NCBI GenBank assembly: GCA_905250115.1
Contig: CAJNOI010000111.1
Span: 1 to 64,000, forward strand
Direction of reading: 5' to 3'
From: Adineta steineri
Lineage: Eukaryota > Rotifera > Eurotatoria > Adinetida > Adinetidae
DNA: 64,000 nucleotides
The notes beneath the pieces were generated by a model. The model was not told where the DNA came from and made no database searches. It was given only the letters and a program-made list of their open reading frames with translations. The position numbers and the translations under genes are program-made. Positions 11,793-24,115 of the stretch are shown in pieces (position 1 is the stretch's first letter; the number at the start of each line of letters is the position of its first letter).

Positions 11793-11879
11793 CTTTTTAT
11801 TTTAATTTTTCAGCACAATATCATATAAAATGAGATTTATTTTTTTAGAAATTATTTTTTAAAAACTTACTTTTTGATA

Positions 11880-12366
11880 AAATAATTAAAATTTGATGAA
11901 GAAATGATTGTGACTCTTGTTTAATAGAAATATTTGGGGATTTATTTAAATCTTCTGCAATTTTTCTTAATTGATTTGTTAAATAATTTAAATTAAATTC
12001 GTTTTCTTTAATTTGTTTATTCAAATAATTAAATTTCTTTTCAATAACATTAAAGAATGTTTGTGAATCATTAAAGAGAATTTCTCTACATTCTTGTGCT
12101 TTTTGTTGAATTATTTCTATTTATTATCTTTTCCATTGATTAATTCGTTTTATTAATGAATGATTTTGTGGAGTTTATTTTTATTCAGTAATGCTTTGTT
12201 TAAGATCATTATATTCATCGGTGATATGATGTAATTCTTCATTTGATACTTGTTTATGTTTCGCTAAATCCATAAAACAAAATTCTTTTGAACACCCTTT
12301 ACAAGAATATGTAGTTTTTTCTTCATTACATATGAAGCATACAGTTCTATTATTTGCCATTGCCAT
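11880..12366 (-). pseudogene. B-box zinc finger / coiled-coil (TRIM-like) remnant
   Basis: Starts MAMANNRTVCFICNEEKTT. The B-box ligands CFIC, CKGC, C and H follow, as in cytosolic TRIM-like proteins. After residue 61 the same frame meets TAA codons at 12181-12183 and six bases later, and a TAATAA pair near 12118. It then resumes as a helical, Gln/Glu/Lys-rich coiled coil (IEIIQQKAQECRE onward) to a GTAAGT donor near 11880. Conservation of sense on both sides of the stops means this was one protein. It is either a recent pseudogene or a read-through product. Adjacent to the EGF-TM exons. Confidence 0.6.
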
Positions 12367-12370
12367 GTCT

Positions 12371-13375
12371 TTGAATATAGATTTATAGAAAAAATGAATA
12401 ATCTACGTATCTAATTTTATAAATATAAACTTAATAGTTTAATGACAATAAAAATGTTGTTCAGTAGTCGAAGAAATCTAAGAAGAACTTTCTTTTTATG
12501 ACAAAATCCCGCTGATAAAACTGATGTGATATCTAAGATAGTAGAGCGAAAATTGTAAATTGATTTTATTTTAATTTCGACTAAAAATTTAAACTATTTT
12601 TGTGATATTGTTTCAATGAAGGTGGGGATGTTGGTGGATTTTCATTGCTCCGCACTCACACTCATGAATGTTTATTAGAATTGACTTAATCTTATTGATA
12701 CCTACTTAGAACAGAAATATGAATTCGAAAACTCAGAATCAGTTGTAATAGTACCATTATCAGTATATCTTCTATATATTCAACATTTTCTTTTCATTCT
12801 TGAAATTTTTTATATCGTTATTGCGAGTATTATGGTTAGGGGAAGCGAGCCAAACATGTCAGCCAAAGAAATATGGCTCAATTCATATAGAAAAAACTAG
12901 CTGATCATACTGCAGTTCTTATTTTGCCATCATCGAACTTACTTTCTGCCCTCCTTCCATCAACACAATAATCTATCAAGGTCTACATGGGCGTAGTATG
13001 TGTACCTTATCAAGATGTATGTGAATATGGTAGGATCATAAGAAGGAGTAAACATATACGCGAAAAAAAAGTGGCTTACTTGACATAGAAAAATGAACCA
13101 ACCAATTTCGAGTCGTTAATTTCTTATAAGTTGAAATAATCTACATGAACATCCCAGCTATCGTAATGTGATGAATCAAACGAATTATATTTCAAATAGA
13201 ACTCTTTTTTGTCCAGCTTTTAATAACAATATTCAAATGTCTATGACACAAAGAGTTTAATCAATTTAAAAAATAAGTCTTATTTCCTATGACACCTCAT
13301 TGGTATCTCCGTTCTATATCCTTGAGGATTTGACAAAGATCCTACAATGATTCCTTGTGTTTTTGGTTGTAGGAA
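12371..13375. other. intergenic
   Basis: Holds a weak telomere-like repeat at about 12620-12668. No gene was recognised elsewhere. Confidence 0.4.
12620..12668. repeat. decayed telomere-like inverted repeat
   Basis: GGTGGGGATGTTGGTGG, short loop, then CGCACTCACACTCATG. More diverged than most copies. Confidence 0.5.
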
Positions 13376-13439
13376 GTGAGTAAAACATGCAGGCATTTTC
13401 TGCGAACACAACTTAATCTTATTCCTACATTCTACCTCC

Positions 13440-13800
13440 TGAAAAGAACTGTTTTTTGTTTGTGTTGTTGCACTTTTTTCCCCAGAAAAAACTTGTCCAT
13501 CATCGTAATTATATTCTCCTTATTGAAAGAATCTTTTTTTCACTCATTTCTGTATTCTCTTTCCAGAAAAAAACTTGCCTATTATCATTCCTGCATTCTC
13601 ACTGGCAGACGTATTTTTCTTGCTCTCATTCCTATACTCTCCTGCTTGAAAGAAAACATATTTCTTTTCCCTTCAGTGTTTTACGCAAAAAAAACTTGTC
13701 TATCATCGTTCTTACATTCTCAATGTCGGAAGGAATATTGTTTGCTCTCATTGTTACAGTTTCTTTTTCAGAGAAAATTATTGTCACTCTCGTGCAAAGA
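13440..13800 (+). repeat. diverged minisatellite, ~55-60 bp unit
   Basis: The phrase AAAAAACTTGTCYATCATCG recurs near 13485, 13568 and 13690. A second phrase, CTCATTCCTATACTCTCC and variants, alternates with it. Two long overlapping ORFs here come from the T/C-rich composition and lack protein features. Confidence 0.6.
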
Positions 13801-13924
13801 GAAGGAATTTATTTCATAACTTAGTAGTAAGTAATAAGTGTGCTGTTATATTTTTGTCTGTCGGTGGATAGATGTAAAGGCCAAAGATGAATTCGAGTAC
13901 TTATCGATTCAGTAGAGTTTTCAA

Positions 13925-14315
13925 TTAGGCGTAATCGTAAGGGTAAGCCAAATAGTCTCATCTTCATATATCTTGGCGTTAGTATCAAGGAAATAATCTA
14001 CTTCACCACATTAAGTAATGTGATCAATAGAAAAATCGAAACACTCGAACAGTTGAATCAATGAGTAATTGAGTAGCATGTAGACGCTCTTAGCCACTAT
14101 ACTATATGGAAAGTAATTTTTCATCTTTCTCTCGCACACGTTATTTTTATCACTCATTAAATCTTGATTATATCTGCTATGAACCAAAGACTTATTCTTT
14201 AAAATCTCTCCGACATAGTATTTATTTAGCAAACCCAAGAACTAGCTTAATAGAAAATGCAATAGGGCTTTACCGCACTAACTCTATCAGCTATAATCAA
14301 TTTCTCTGCAACCGA
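13925..14315 (+). mobile_element. LINE reverse-transcriptase relic
   Basis: A frame containing FIYLGVSIK, then INRKIETLEQLNQ, and in another frame GLYRTNSISYNQF resembles the C-terminal RT/thumb region of non-LTR retrotransposons (YLGV..., then a ...GLYRT... block). Several stops and at least two frame changes separate the pieces. No endonuclease or 3' tail was found. Assignment rests on short motifs only. Confidence 0.4.
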
Positions 14316-14320
14316 TAAAC

Positions 14321-14390
14321 ACCATATTGAGGGTGTGGGTGTGGGTAGAGTAAAATGGGAGAGAGTTTGGTACCCACACCCTCAAGATAT
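14321..14390. repeat. telomere-like inverted repeat upstream of TRPM gene
   Basis: TTGAGGGTGTGGGTGTGGGT, loop of about 26 bp, then ACCCACACCCTCAAGATAT. Lies ~150 bp before the TRPM start. Confidence 0.85.
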
Positions 14391-14538
14391 TTTAATAGAA
14401 ATATCTTATTCCATTCAATCTTTCATTTCTTCTGCGAGAGAAACAAGTTTGTTTTTTTGTCAAACTTCATACTACTACGTAACATTCACTCGATCTCGTT
14501 TCGACTAAAAAGAAAAAAACATATCTATAGTGTTTTAG

Positions 14539-17500
14539 ATGGGATCTGAAGAGTCATGGAAAAAATTCATTGGCGATGCCATCGCAGATAACAAAATCGT
14601 CTGTCGTACTTGTAGAATGTATAATCAGGAAGTACAGATTGTTCCAGGTGATGAGAATAAGAAATGTCGTTGTGGTCGCTTGATCCGATGCCATAGTTTA
14701 GCTGGTAGCTCCAAACCACTATATACAAGCAGCAACAGTCCTGAAACAACAAATTCTCAACAGGAGTTTAAGCACGTACATTCTACTACTGTTCCTGTGA
14801 CTGTATACGGAACATCAAAAATCACTGAATCTATTGGTTGTAAATATATTCGAATTGATCATCAAACACGTGTGAAGCCTATCTATGATTTGCTTGTTAA
14901 AGATTGTGGAGATACAAAACCAGCTGTGATTTTAAGTGTTTATGGTGGTGCTAAATATTTCACTATGACTGAAAAACTGGAAAAAGAAATTATACGTGGT
15001 ATAATTGATGCTGCAGCAATGTCTAGTAAATCATATATATATATCTGTAAATATACAACTTTTTTGTTATTTTAAGATGCTTGGATTCTAACTACTGGTA
15101 TTAATAATGGTGTATCGAAACTAGTTGGTGAAGGAATATCTCATTATCGTTTATTGAAAGCTGATCCAAATAAAATTGTTTGTATTGGACTAACAAAATG
15201 GGGAACAATCAACGGAAGGACACGTTTTGATTTGAAAAATGCAAATAAAGTATCAACAAAAAATGATATTGTTTGTTCAATACATAACTACTTTTATTTG
15301 ATAGAATGGCTATGAGCTAAATCTATTTTTTCGACGAATTTATGATGATGGTGACGATACCGACGAAACCATCGAAAGGAATCATACACATTGCATTCTG
15401 TTTGACGATGGTAAAATAGGTGATTATCTAAATGATGGACAACGAGATGCTTTAGTTAAAGAAGCATGTGAAGATGAAGATCATGAATGTATGTATTATA
15501 TTGAAATATTATAATTGTTTTGAATGAATAATATTGAAAGGTTGTGGTGTAACAATTATCGTTGAAGGTGGTAAGAATACGATTGAAGTTCTTCAAAATG
15601 ATATACAAAAAAAACGACCGATTGTATTTATTGAAGTGTGTATATATTATTGAAAAATGAGAATTACACTGTTTTATATGTAGGATAGTGGCCGTTTAGC
15701 AGATGTATTTGCTTCGTTAATTAATCAAACAACTGATGCAAAGACTGATCAACAATTGTGAGTTGATTAAATAGTTCATGAATTTATTAATATTTTTACT
15801 TTTAGTATTCCATCAGATGAAGTTGTGAGAAAAGCTCTGACTGATTTCTTTCCTAGTCTCGATGAAGATGATATCACCGGAATAACGACAAGAATACAAG
15901 AGATATTAGATAAAAAGAATCGTCATTTACTAAATGTTTTCCGTATGGACCGTGATAAAAGTGTAGCAGAAACAATATTTAAAGCTATTTTTAAAAGTAT
16001 GTATTGAGATCAAATAACATCTAAGATACTTTATGTTTCTTTTAAAGTGAAAAATAAACAAAAAGGTGACGAACAAAATCAAGATCCACAGTATGCAAAG
16101 GATGAAGATATTTTATTAGATCTGGCATCACAATGGAACTATTTTGATGGTGCTTTACCAATATTAAAAAAACGACAACACATTACGAGCAATAATGACG
16201 CGATTAAAGAGGTAATGCGAGATTTATTAATAGTATGAAATTTACCGTTTGTTTTTTACAATAGAAATATATGACATGTTACAAAAAGTTATTTCGAGAA
16301 TCATTGATAAAAAATCATCCAGCTTTTGTTGGATATTTTCTTGCTGCTGGTTTTGATCCACTTAAACTTCTTCGTGCTCCACGTGTTGAACACTTTCCTG
16401 CTGCTGGTTTTGATCAACTTGAACTCCTTCGTACTCCACATGCTGAACATTTTCTTGCTGCTGGTTTTGATCCATTGAAACTCATTGGTACTCAAAGTGT
16501 TGAACAACAACGTCATGAAGAGCTCGAAAAATTATATCAAGATACTTACGATGAAATAACTACGGTATGATCATAAGACTAAACTATAATGCTTACGATA
16601 AACATTTTTCTTTTTAAAAAAGAGCAATCGTAGCTATATAAAAGAATTATTTGATCAATCAACTGTGACAACAATAAGAACACTTGATAAAAAGTTAAAT
16701 AAATTTATTGGTTCATTTTTTGAAGCAATTTATGCAAAAGGAGATAATGAATGTACAAAACGTATTTGTATTGATCTGGAAAATCATTTATGTAGCTGCT
16801 GCAGTAGTGCAATAAAATATTGTGCTTCCAATAATAATCAAGTTTCACCACAAGGTATTAAAGATACTCAATCTCAAGATCAAGAAAAGAATACGGAAGA
16901 ATTACTTGAAAAAAATAAATTATTACGTGATTTATTTTTATGGTCTGTATTCATGGATATGCCTGAAATCGCGAAAATACTGCTCATTCATCAACAATCT
17001 CGTATATGTGCTGCTTTAATAGCTTCAGCTATATTTAAACGATATTCGAAATTGTCGTTAACTGTTGATCTCAAAGAAAAATTCAAAAATCAAGCAGATG
17101 ACTTCGGAAAATATGCAGCCGATTTTATCAATGATTGTTACAAATATAATGAACGATCAGCATGTGAATTACTTCTACGACAAATACCACTCTTTGGCAA
17201 CATTACATGCATGCAGGTTATCTATTAAAACATTTTCAATATCAATATTCACACATAACTTTAGATTGCTATTTCAAGTGAAAATATCCAGCTAGTTGGA
17301 ACAGCTTGTTTTGATCAAACACTCACTCAAGTATGGTACAATAAATTATCTATGACAAATAATCAAACATTAACAAGACCGTCACAGGTTGTATCCATAA
17401 CAACGTTTGGGCTTTTAGCACCATGGATGATTCCGTATCGGGAAAATGAAAATGTACGTACACAAAGATCTTTTTTATATTAATAATTTTATTTCATTTT

Positions 17501-19625
17501 TAGAGTATGCAAGATATATCGTAAATAAATATTTAAAAGTTTTTTGTCAATTTAATTTCATTTCTTACTTAGATTATCAACAAAAGGCATCAATTATTAT
17601 ACCGATGGAAAAAAAACTGAAAAATATTGGACCCGTTTTCAGTGTTTCCATGGAAGTCCATTCATTAGAATGTGTTATCATTTTGTAAATAAACTTTTAG
17701 TAAATCGAGTATATTAATTCTTTCGTGAATCTTTTATTTATTTAGATAAGTTATATTTGGTTTTTACTTGTATTTAGTTATATGATGCTTTATGAGCTTG
17801 ATAGTCCAGATACATTAGAAATTCCACATTGGACTGAAATCTATGTTATTATTACAGTATCAACTATGTTTTGTGAAGAGATTCGAAAGGTAAAGTTTTA
17901 ATTGATAAAAAAATTTATTTTATTCTTTAATAAAGCTTTTTCATGAGTATAACTATCGAATGGTTGAACGATGGGGTTCAACCGGATCGACTATATTAAC
18001 AGTTTTAACAAATATATTTTATATTGCACCATATCTTTTATTTTATCTTGGTCTAATATTTCGATATAGTGGTTACGACGATAAAATCTTCATTACTGGA
18101 AGGTTTGTTTATTCATACGAGTAATATACACGATAAATAGTATCATTGTAGAATTATATGGGCATTTGATCTTGAATTATGGTATCTTNNNNNNNNNNAT
18201 ATGCGATATATGAATAAATGAATTTCTAGCTTCGTGATCTAGCTGCTTTTTTCTATATAATTTTGATTGCAATAGCTGCATATGGTGTTGTATCTCGTGC
18301 ATTAATTCTTTACCGACAAATTCCATTTACTGGTAGTGATATATTTAGATCAATCTTTTATGAACCATACTGGTTTATATATGGAGACGTATCGGATAAA
18401 CATTTACTTGATGGTAAAGATTCTCTTCTAGTTTAAAACTATATCATATTTTATTTATATTTATTTAGAGATAATCAGTAATGGTACACAATCACTTGTT
18501 GCTGAAGCAACTGCTACACATGTTTTATTAGCATTTCATATGTTATTTATTAATATTCTTATATTGAATTTATTAATTGCTGTTTTTACGTAAGTATTCA
18601 TTTTTATTATAGAAGACAACCAATTAGAAAATTTAGTGATACAATTGATAAAGTAAAAGAAAATACAGAATTTTATTGGCGATATCAACGTTATTCGTTT
18701 ATTCGTGAATATTTTGAACAACCGCCATGCGCCTATCCACCATTAATCATATTTTCACATATTATACTACTTGTTCGTTATATTTATTCAAAATCATTTT
18801 GTACAGAAACTGAAGTTAATGATCATACATCAGAATCAATAACATTATTACGTAATTTTAGTAAGATTGATAGCACGATTTGTTTCATTCAATAAATATA
18901 ACAAAATAATTTAGAAATGATCGCAGCAGCTGATACAACAAACGAACGTTGGGATGCATTTGAAAATGCAGCGACACATAATTGTGCTCGATCAAAGGTA
19001 GAAAAGGCTACGAAGAATGATCATTTGTTATCTGACGATGATCATTCACATAGCACAACTAACATGAATGAGTATGATCAGCATTTTGTAATGGTTTTTA
19101 TAACATTTTTTCTATAGATCTAAGATAATGAAAGCAATTTCTGATCAACAACAAAAGATAAATGAAGTAAGCAAACAAACTTGTGAGAATGTTCATCACG
19201 ATAGTGCATTACAGAAATTAAATATATTAAGAGTTTTTTATTACTTTTTAAGTCATATTTTGAAACTTTAAAAGAAAAACACGAATTTACAAATGTTCTT
19301 AATTACAACAATTATTGTTAATAATAATCAAAAGACTTTTATTGATCAAAACATTTTATTTATTTATTTTTGAATTATTTAGATTGATCAACAAATGCAA
19401 GGCCATGCACAAGAGGTAGATATACTAGTTATTATTTTTGCTATTATTCATAAAGATCTTGTTATACATAATAATAAGGTAACCGAATCATTACGATGGA
19501 TTATGAATGCAATAGCACGAGTAAAAATGAATGACCGTAATAAAGAACCACCCTTATTGGCATCAATATCTACTGGTAATAGTAATGTTTCGGTATCAAC
19601 TCAGACAACAGAAAATATTGATTAA
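14539..19625 (+). CDS. TRPM-like cation channel, many exons
   Basis: About 17 short-intron exons. Exon 1 is 14539-15025 and exon 2 starts at 15077. N-terminal TRPM homology region: a Cys cluster (CRTC, CRCGRLI), then AVILSVYGGAKYF, NAWILTTGINNGVSKLVG, HCILFDDGKIGDY and VTIIVEGG (SLOG/LSDAT fold). Ankyrin-like helices follow (16270-17230), containing a 57-bp triplicated segment. The channel part includes a pre-S1 block (17240-17690), S1/S2 (IWFLLVFSYMMLYEL), S3, an S5 helix near 18240, the pore-loop signature IFYEPYWFIYGDV (near 18360) and S6 (FINILILNLLIAVFT). The C-terminal part is polar and helical. A 10-N gap at 18189-18198 falls where S4 should be. No kinase or Nudix enzyme domain is seen at the C-terminus. 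Expected to conduct cations across the plasma membrane. Exon borders were only partly verified. Confidence 0.85.
16343..16513 (+). repeat. 57-bp in-frame triplication inside TRPM
   Basis: GCTGCTGGTTTTGATC begins at 16343, 16400 and 16457, exactly 57 bp apart. It encodes three 19-residue copies of AAGFDPLKLLRAPRVEHF with substitutions, so the frame is kept. Confidence 0.9.
18189..18198. other. 10-N assembly gap in TRPM
   Basis: Run of N after LELWYL, where S4 is expected. The true gap size is unknown. Confidence 0.95.
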
Positions 19626-19772
19626 TTCAAAAATCTTTGACTTTGATATAAATTTATTATATTGAGCCTTTTAACAAACATAAATATTTGTTAATTATGT
19701 TCAAATCCTTAACATAATGGAAATATATCGAATGATTCTATTTCATTGAAATCTAACTATCAATTACTAAGA

Positions 19773-19830
19773 CTTGAGGGTGGGTGTAAGTGTTCAAGTA
19801 GTCATATAAAGGAAACACCCACACCCACCC
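19773..19830. repeat. telomere-like inverted repeat between converging genes
   Basis: CTTGAGGGTGGGTGT, loop of about 25 bp, then ACACCCACACCCACCC. Sits between the 3' ends of the TRPM and F-box genes. Confidence 0.8.
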
Positions 19831-19910
19831 TATAATACAGTTTGTTCAAGGAAAGAGAATGTTCACAATAAAATCTAGTATTTCATTTTATTCATCAAGA
19901 AAAATATCAT

Positions 19911-22168
19911 TTATAACCAAATACGTAATTCAGGATAATTAGTCCAATGAATACTCATACGATTTCGATCATGGAATTCATGAACATTTCTTAATAAGTT
20001 TTCGATATCACGTTGTTGGGTACGTAATAAATCATGACCATGAATGCCTAAATCTCGATAACGAGAGTCTTTGTTAATAATCATTTCAGTGAGTTTTTCA
20101 AAATGAGTAACAATTAATATAACTAATTTGGCGAAGTTGTCGTCAAGAGGTATATTCTTTCCACTTGACCAGAATATAGTAAGTTGTGGAAATAAGTTTG
20201 ACAATAGAGAATTGTCAATCAATTGTAATAAATTTATTGGTTCTAAATAAAACGAAAAAAGAGAAAATGAAATTGATTGTTTTTATTCGGCTTATATCAT
20301 CATATGCGATATTCTCTTATTCTTTTAGTAAATAAAAAAAGTAAGTTTCTTGTAGTGTTGAGAACTATAAATTATCATCTCTTCTGAATTGTCGTAAATA
20401 CAAATGACGTAAATTGAGAAGAGGTGAGATAGAAGAATATTCTCTAGCACAATTTGAATCTATATTCATTATGAAATTCCAATTGGTAGTTAATTTAACA
20501 AGTTGCGTTGTTGCTGAAAGAATTATACGAAGGCATAATTGTTTCTGCGATTTGACGAAAAAAGTAGTCGGTTTTTCAGTTGTGAAAAATACGAGTGAAC
20601 GAAGTTGATCCAGTTGAACTTTATTGGATGGCGACGAAAAGACAACAAATTTAGTAGCAACCTAAAAATAAAAAATATTCAAGGATCAATATGAATTTTG
20701 CTCAACGAAGAACTTTTCACGCACATTTTTCAATTTTGTTCCAGCCCATGTTCCAAATTTGAGTTTCTTTATTATCCCAAATTTTGACAAAACTTCAAAA
20801 ACTTGTTCTGAGTTATCAAAATAATCGCAAGTCCATTCAATTGATGATGTCGATGGCGTTTGTTTGAGTTTCATTGCAGTGGAGTAATTATGTATCTTCC
20901 GATGAAAAAGTAGAGATGAACGAGTGAAAATAAAGACAGTGATCAATATTGACATCATTAAGCGACCATTGAGAATAATAATATTTATTCCATTCATCTT
21001 CGAGTTCACCAAGAAAACGAAGTAGAAATCGAAAAGATGATGAACGAAGAGTTACAAGATTTTTCTTTGATTAAAAATATTTTTGAAAATCGTTTAGACG
21101 ATTAAGTGCTAAATTTTTCAAAAAAACCATTCAAAATCTTCAGTTAGAACTTAAATCTAAATATTTGTTTATTAAACTTACTATTATCATGAATATCAAT
21201 CATTGACATGTAACTAAGTTTGAGAAAACTTAAACGACTTGTTATATTGTTAACATTCATCAGTTTGACATCATTTATGAGACCACGTTTGATAAAACTA
21301 ACACCCAGATGATAGAGAGCGGGTAATGATTGAATATCAAGAAGATTGTATAGATCATCTAATCGCTTGATGTAGAGTGATAAATAAACAGTATTTGGTA
21401 AATGCATTTGTTTCCATTCATATTCTTTTGCATCATAATGTTCTTTAATGTCGTCTAAAAACAATTATTCCTGCTACTTCGACTATTTCGTGTAGTATTA
21501 TCGATCTCAGGAAGAACGAAGCTTCCTCTTAAATTAAAAAGATGCAAATTGTTGTTACAAAATTGATTCAAAAACCTACCATTTTCAAAATCAAATACCA
21601 TGCGATAAAATGATAACTCATGATTAGTGAAACTATTCACCACTTCATAATACGATGAACTATTGAAAGGTGCATCAAATGTGAAATGAACATCGCGAAG
21701 TGTTGTTGACAATGGAACGAACAATTGTGATATTATAATCTGATTAGCAGCGTTCCCTGTTATATACAATCGACGAAGTGAAGGAAAAAAATGTGAGAAA
21801 GTTTGATTCGACATCAATTGTTTGGGAGATCGATTATAATTGCAAAGTGCATTGCTAACAAGTGTCCCACAAAGACGAATTGTATCGATTGAAGAACGAA
21901 GAAGTTGTGACCAAATATCTTTTCCTTCGATTAACTGAAATAGATCAGAAAACCATATTCTATCACCAACACATTGAGATGTATCGAGAACTGGACGTGG
22001 AGTCATAGAAAAAAGTAAATCATTAATACGATGATTAAGACCAGTTAATGTTCTGTAAAGATCGATTGGTGAGAGAAAACTCATAAATAATAACCAAATT
22101 TCGTTCGGTAAACATTCAATAGATGTCGTTGTCGTCATCATTGCATCATCTGTCTTTTTCAGAAACAA
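19911..22168 (-). pseudogene. F-box/LRR-type protein, damaged
   Basis: Starts at 22168. An N-terminal F-box-like motif (IECLPNEIWLLFMSFLSPIDLYR) is followed by LRR-like segments (FFPSLRRLYI, LPALYHLGVSF, LLNLRHLYL). The terminal exon ends WTNYPELRIWL, close to the endings of the other F-box genes in this window. The first frame (22168-21455) stops just before the frame resumes as DDIKEHYDAKEYEWKQM (21464-21144); a 23-nt GT...AG segment there is too short for a normal intron, so a frameshift is likelier. A further frame change occurs near 20900. F-box proteins act as substrate adaptors of SCF ubiquitin ligases; this family is expanded in bdelloids (general knowledge). Confidence 0.65.
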
Positions 22169-22383
22169 CAGTCAAACGAAGAATATATAATCGTCTGTTT
22201 TTTTTGGACGGAATTATTTTTTTTCATGTTATTCTTCGTTTCTTTCGTCAGCTACAACGTCGGCGGACGATAAAATTAATTTTTTGATCGAATGATACTT
22301 TTATCAACGTTTTGCTTTTTAGGCCGCAGACATACTATACAAGATAAAATAGAATTGACCAATGACGTTCATTAATTCATACT

Positions 22384-22433
22384 TTGGGTGTGAGTACCTA
22401 ATTATAATGTACTCACACCCACACCCTCAAGAT
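22384..22433. repeat. telomere-like inverted repeat
   Basis: GGGTGTGAGTAC, ~12-bp loop, GTACTCACACCCACACCCTCAAGAT. The arms pair well past the telomere-like core. Confidence 0.8.
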
Positions 22434-22889
22434 TCTCTTTTACTTAAACATAGTACGATCATTCTTACAAGTCCGTTTAGAATTCCTAATCTCCACAACT
22501 TGGTCAAGAGTGCAGCGTACCATACGCGATCATACACCTTTTGATAATCGATCTACGTACTATGCCAAAAAATAGCAAATTCTTCTTTATTCTATTCTCG
22601 TTTGTTTCTATATCCGCTGTTCGGTGCCTTGCTGAATAGTTTATTAATTTCCTTTTCTGAAAAAAAGGATTATACACGGTTAAAACTATGGGCTTAAAAT
22701 GCTGAAAATTTGGGTCAAAAAAACGTGTGCTTCACGTATAAACTCCATGTCTGAAACTGGCTTTTCCATCCGTACTGTACCTGAAAGTTTTCAATCCGTG
22801 TTTTACCATTTGTAATAGGCATCTTTGTAAAAAGTTATCCTTGATCACGTATTGATCTGTCTCAATACCCGGAAGTGTTATTCTCAAAA

Positions 22890-23060
22890 AAGAACACAAT
22901 TGCTCTATTCTAGAAATACTATTTCTGAACAGTGAGTTTTTGTGTTCTGTTCTGGGAATACCACTTCGGGCTCTGATTAATATTGTTCTGTTCTGGGAAT
23001 GTCTCTTCTAGGTTCTGAGTAATATTGTTCCGTTCTGGTAATCAATTTCCTGGTCGTTGC
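22890..23060 (+). repeat. short tandem repeat, ~3 diverged units
   Basis: TTCTGTTCTGGGAAT recurs (near 22955 and 22988, with a third TTCCGTTCTGGTAAT near 23027), each followed by CTTC..GGTTCTGA and TAATATTG. Not recognised. Confidence 0.55.
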
Positions 23061-23124
23061 TAATTTATTAAGTACTGATCCTAATTAGTATTCAAGGTGT
23101 CTGATTATCTATTTTTAAAATTTC

Positions 23125-23187
23125 GGGGTGAGTGTGGGTGTAAATCTAGATGAAAAGAGTAGCGAGACCCACGTCCACGCCCTCAAC
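23125..23187. repeat. telomere-like inverted repeat
   Basis: GGGGTGAGTGTGGGTGT, loop, then CCCACGTCCACGCCCTCAA. Partly diverged. Confidence 0.65.
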
Positions 23188-23568
23188 AAAAGAAAATAAA
23201 TAACACAAATATTATTACGAAATATACGTAGAATAAATATTGATATATTGAAAATATTTTCAATTATGCCAAAGAATAATAATGGAATAAGAACATAAGG
23301 ATGAATCGTTTGATTTAATAGTATAAAGTTTATTCAAGATGCGTTTTCCATCTTATCTACAGAAATAAAGGCATAAATATGATCAAGATTATTCTTAATT
23401 ATGCATGGCAAATATGCGAAGTAAAAGAAAAGGCAGTCTTCTTTTTTTTAAATGAGATTTCCGCACTACGTAAACAAGTTTGTAAAAAATGGACTTTAAC
23501 TCAATCAACCTCTAATTCACGGAGGAAGATTGCCATAGTGAGGATATTAGTATGGAATATAGAACAAA

Positions 23569-23592
23569 CCACACCCACACCCTCCAATCCTC
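23569..23592. repeat. solo C-rich telomere-like arm
   Basis: CCACACCCACACCCTCC with no G-rich partner nearby. Confidence 0.5.
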
Positions 23593-23910
23593 TTCAAGGG
23601 AATAGAAATTCGGAATGGATTTCTCTGTTCAGTGTCCATGAAAAAAGACGAGGACAAAAATACATAGTCCCAAATCAATATCTTTATGATGGCTCTTTAA
23701 TTAAATTAGTTATTCTATTGATGGTCCGATTTTAAGTGAAATTTTGTAATGGGACCGAATACAAAGTAATTGTATGGGAGATAAACTGTTCATTTTAGCG
23801 AAAAATAATATTTCATCATGAAAAATAATCCAAATCCAAATGATAGATAAAAAAATGATCTCATTTTACTAAGAATATAATGCTAATTTAAAATATGTAA
23901 CTCTTTTTTA

Positions 23911-23970
23911 AGGGTATGACAGTGGCTGTGTATGGATCTTGAGTCTTACTTGATTCACCCACACCCTTAG
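23911..23970. repeat. telomere-like inverted repeat, left arm decayed
   Basis: Weak left arm AGGGTATGACAGTGG, an internal ATCTTGAG, then TTCACCCACACCCTTAG. Confidence 0.55.
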
Positions 23971-23999
23971 AATCCACTGGTAAGTGCAGAATGATCTAC

Positions 24000-24115
24000 A
24001 TCCATACCTATTCCACACCCGCTCACCTACATTCACCCACGCGCACCGGCCACAACCACTCACCTACATTCACGCACCCGCCACACCCATCCATACTCAC
24101 ACCTACCGGTGGAGC
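24000..24115. repeat. one-sided C-rich telomere-like array
   Basis: A degenerate run of CACACCC/CACCCAC/CTCACCTACATT units about 110 bp long. CTCACCTACATTCAC occurs twice, about 36 bp apart. It ends ~90 bp from the 3' end of the F-box gene. Confidence 0.65.

Noticed and set aside
13376-13824. Two overlapping plus-strand ORFs (122-147 codons)
   Set aside because: Both lie in the T/C-rich minisatellite and change frame freely; no protein features.
16343-16513. Regular repeats considered as a CRISPR array
   Set aside because: Repeats are contiguous, in frame in a TRPM exon, without spacers; the genome is eukaryotic.
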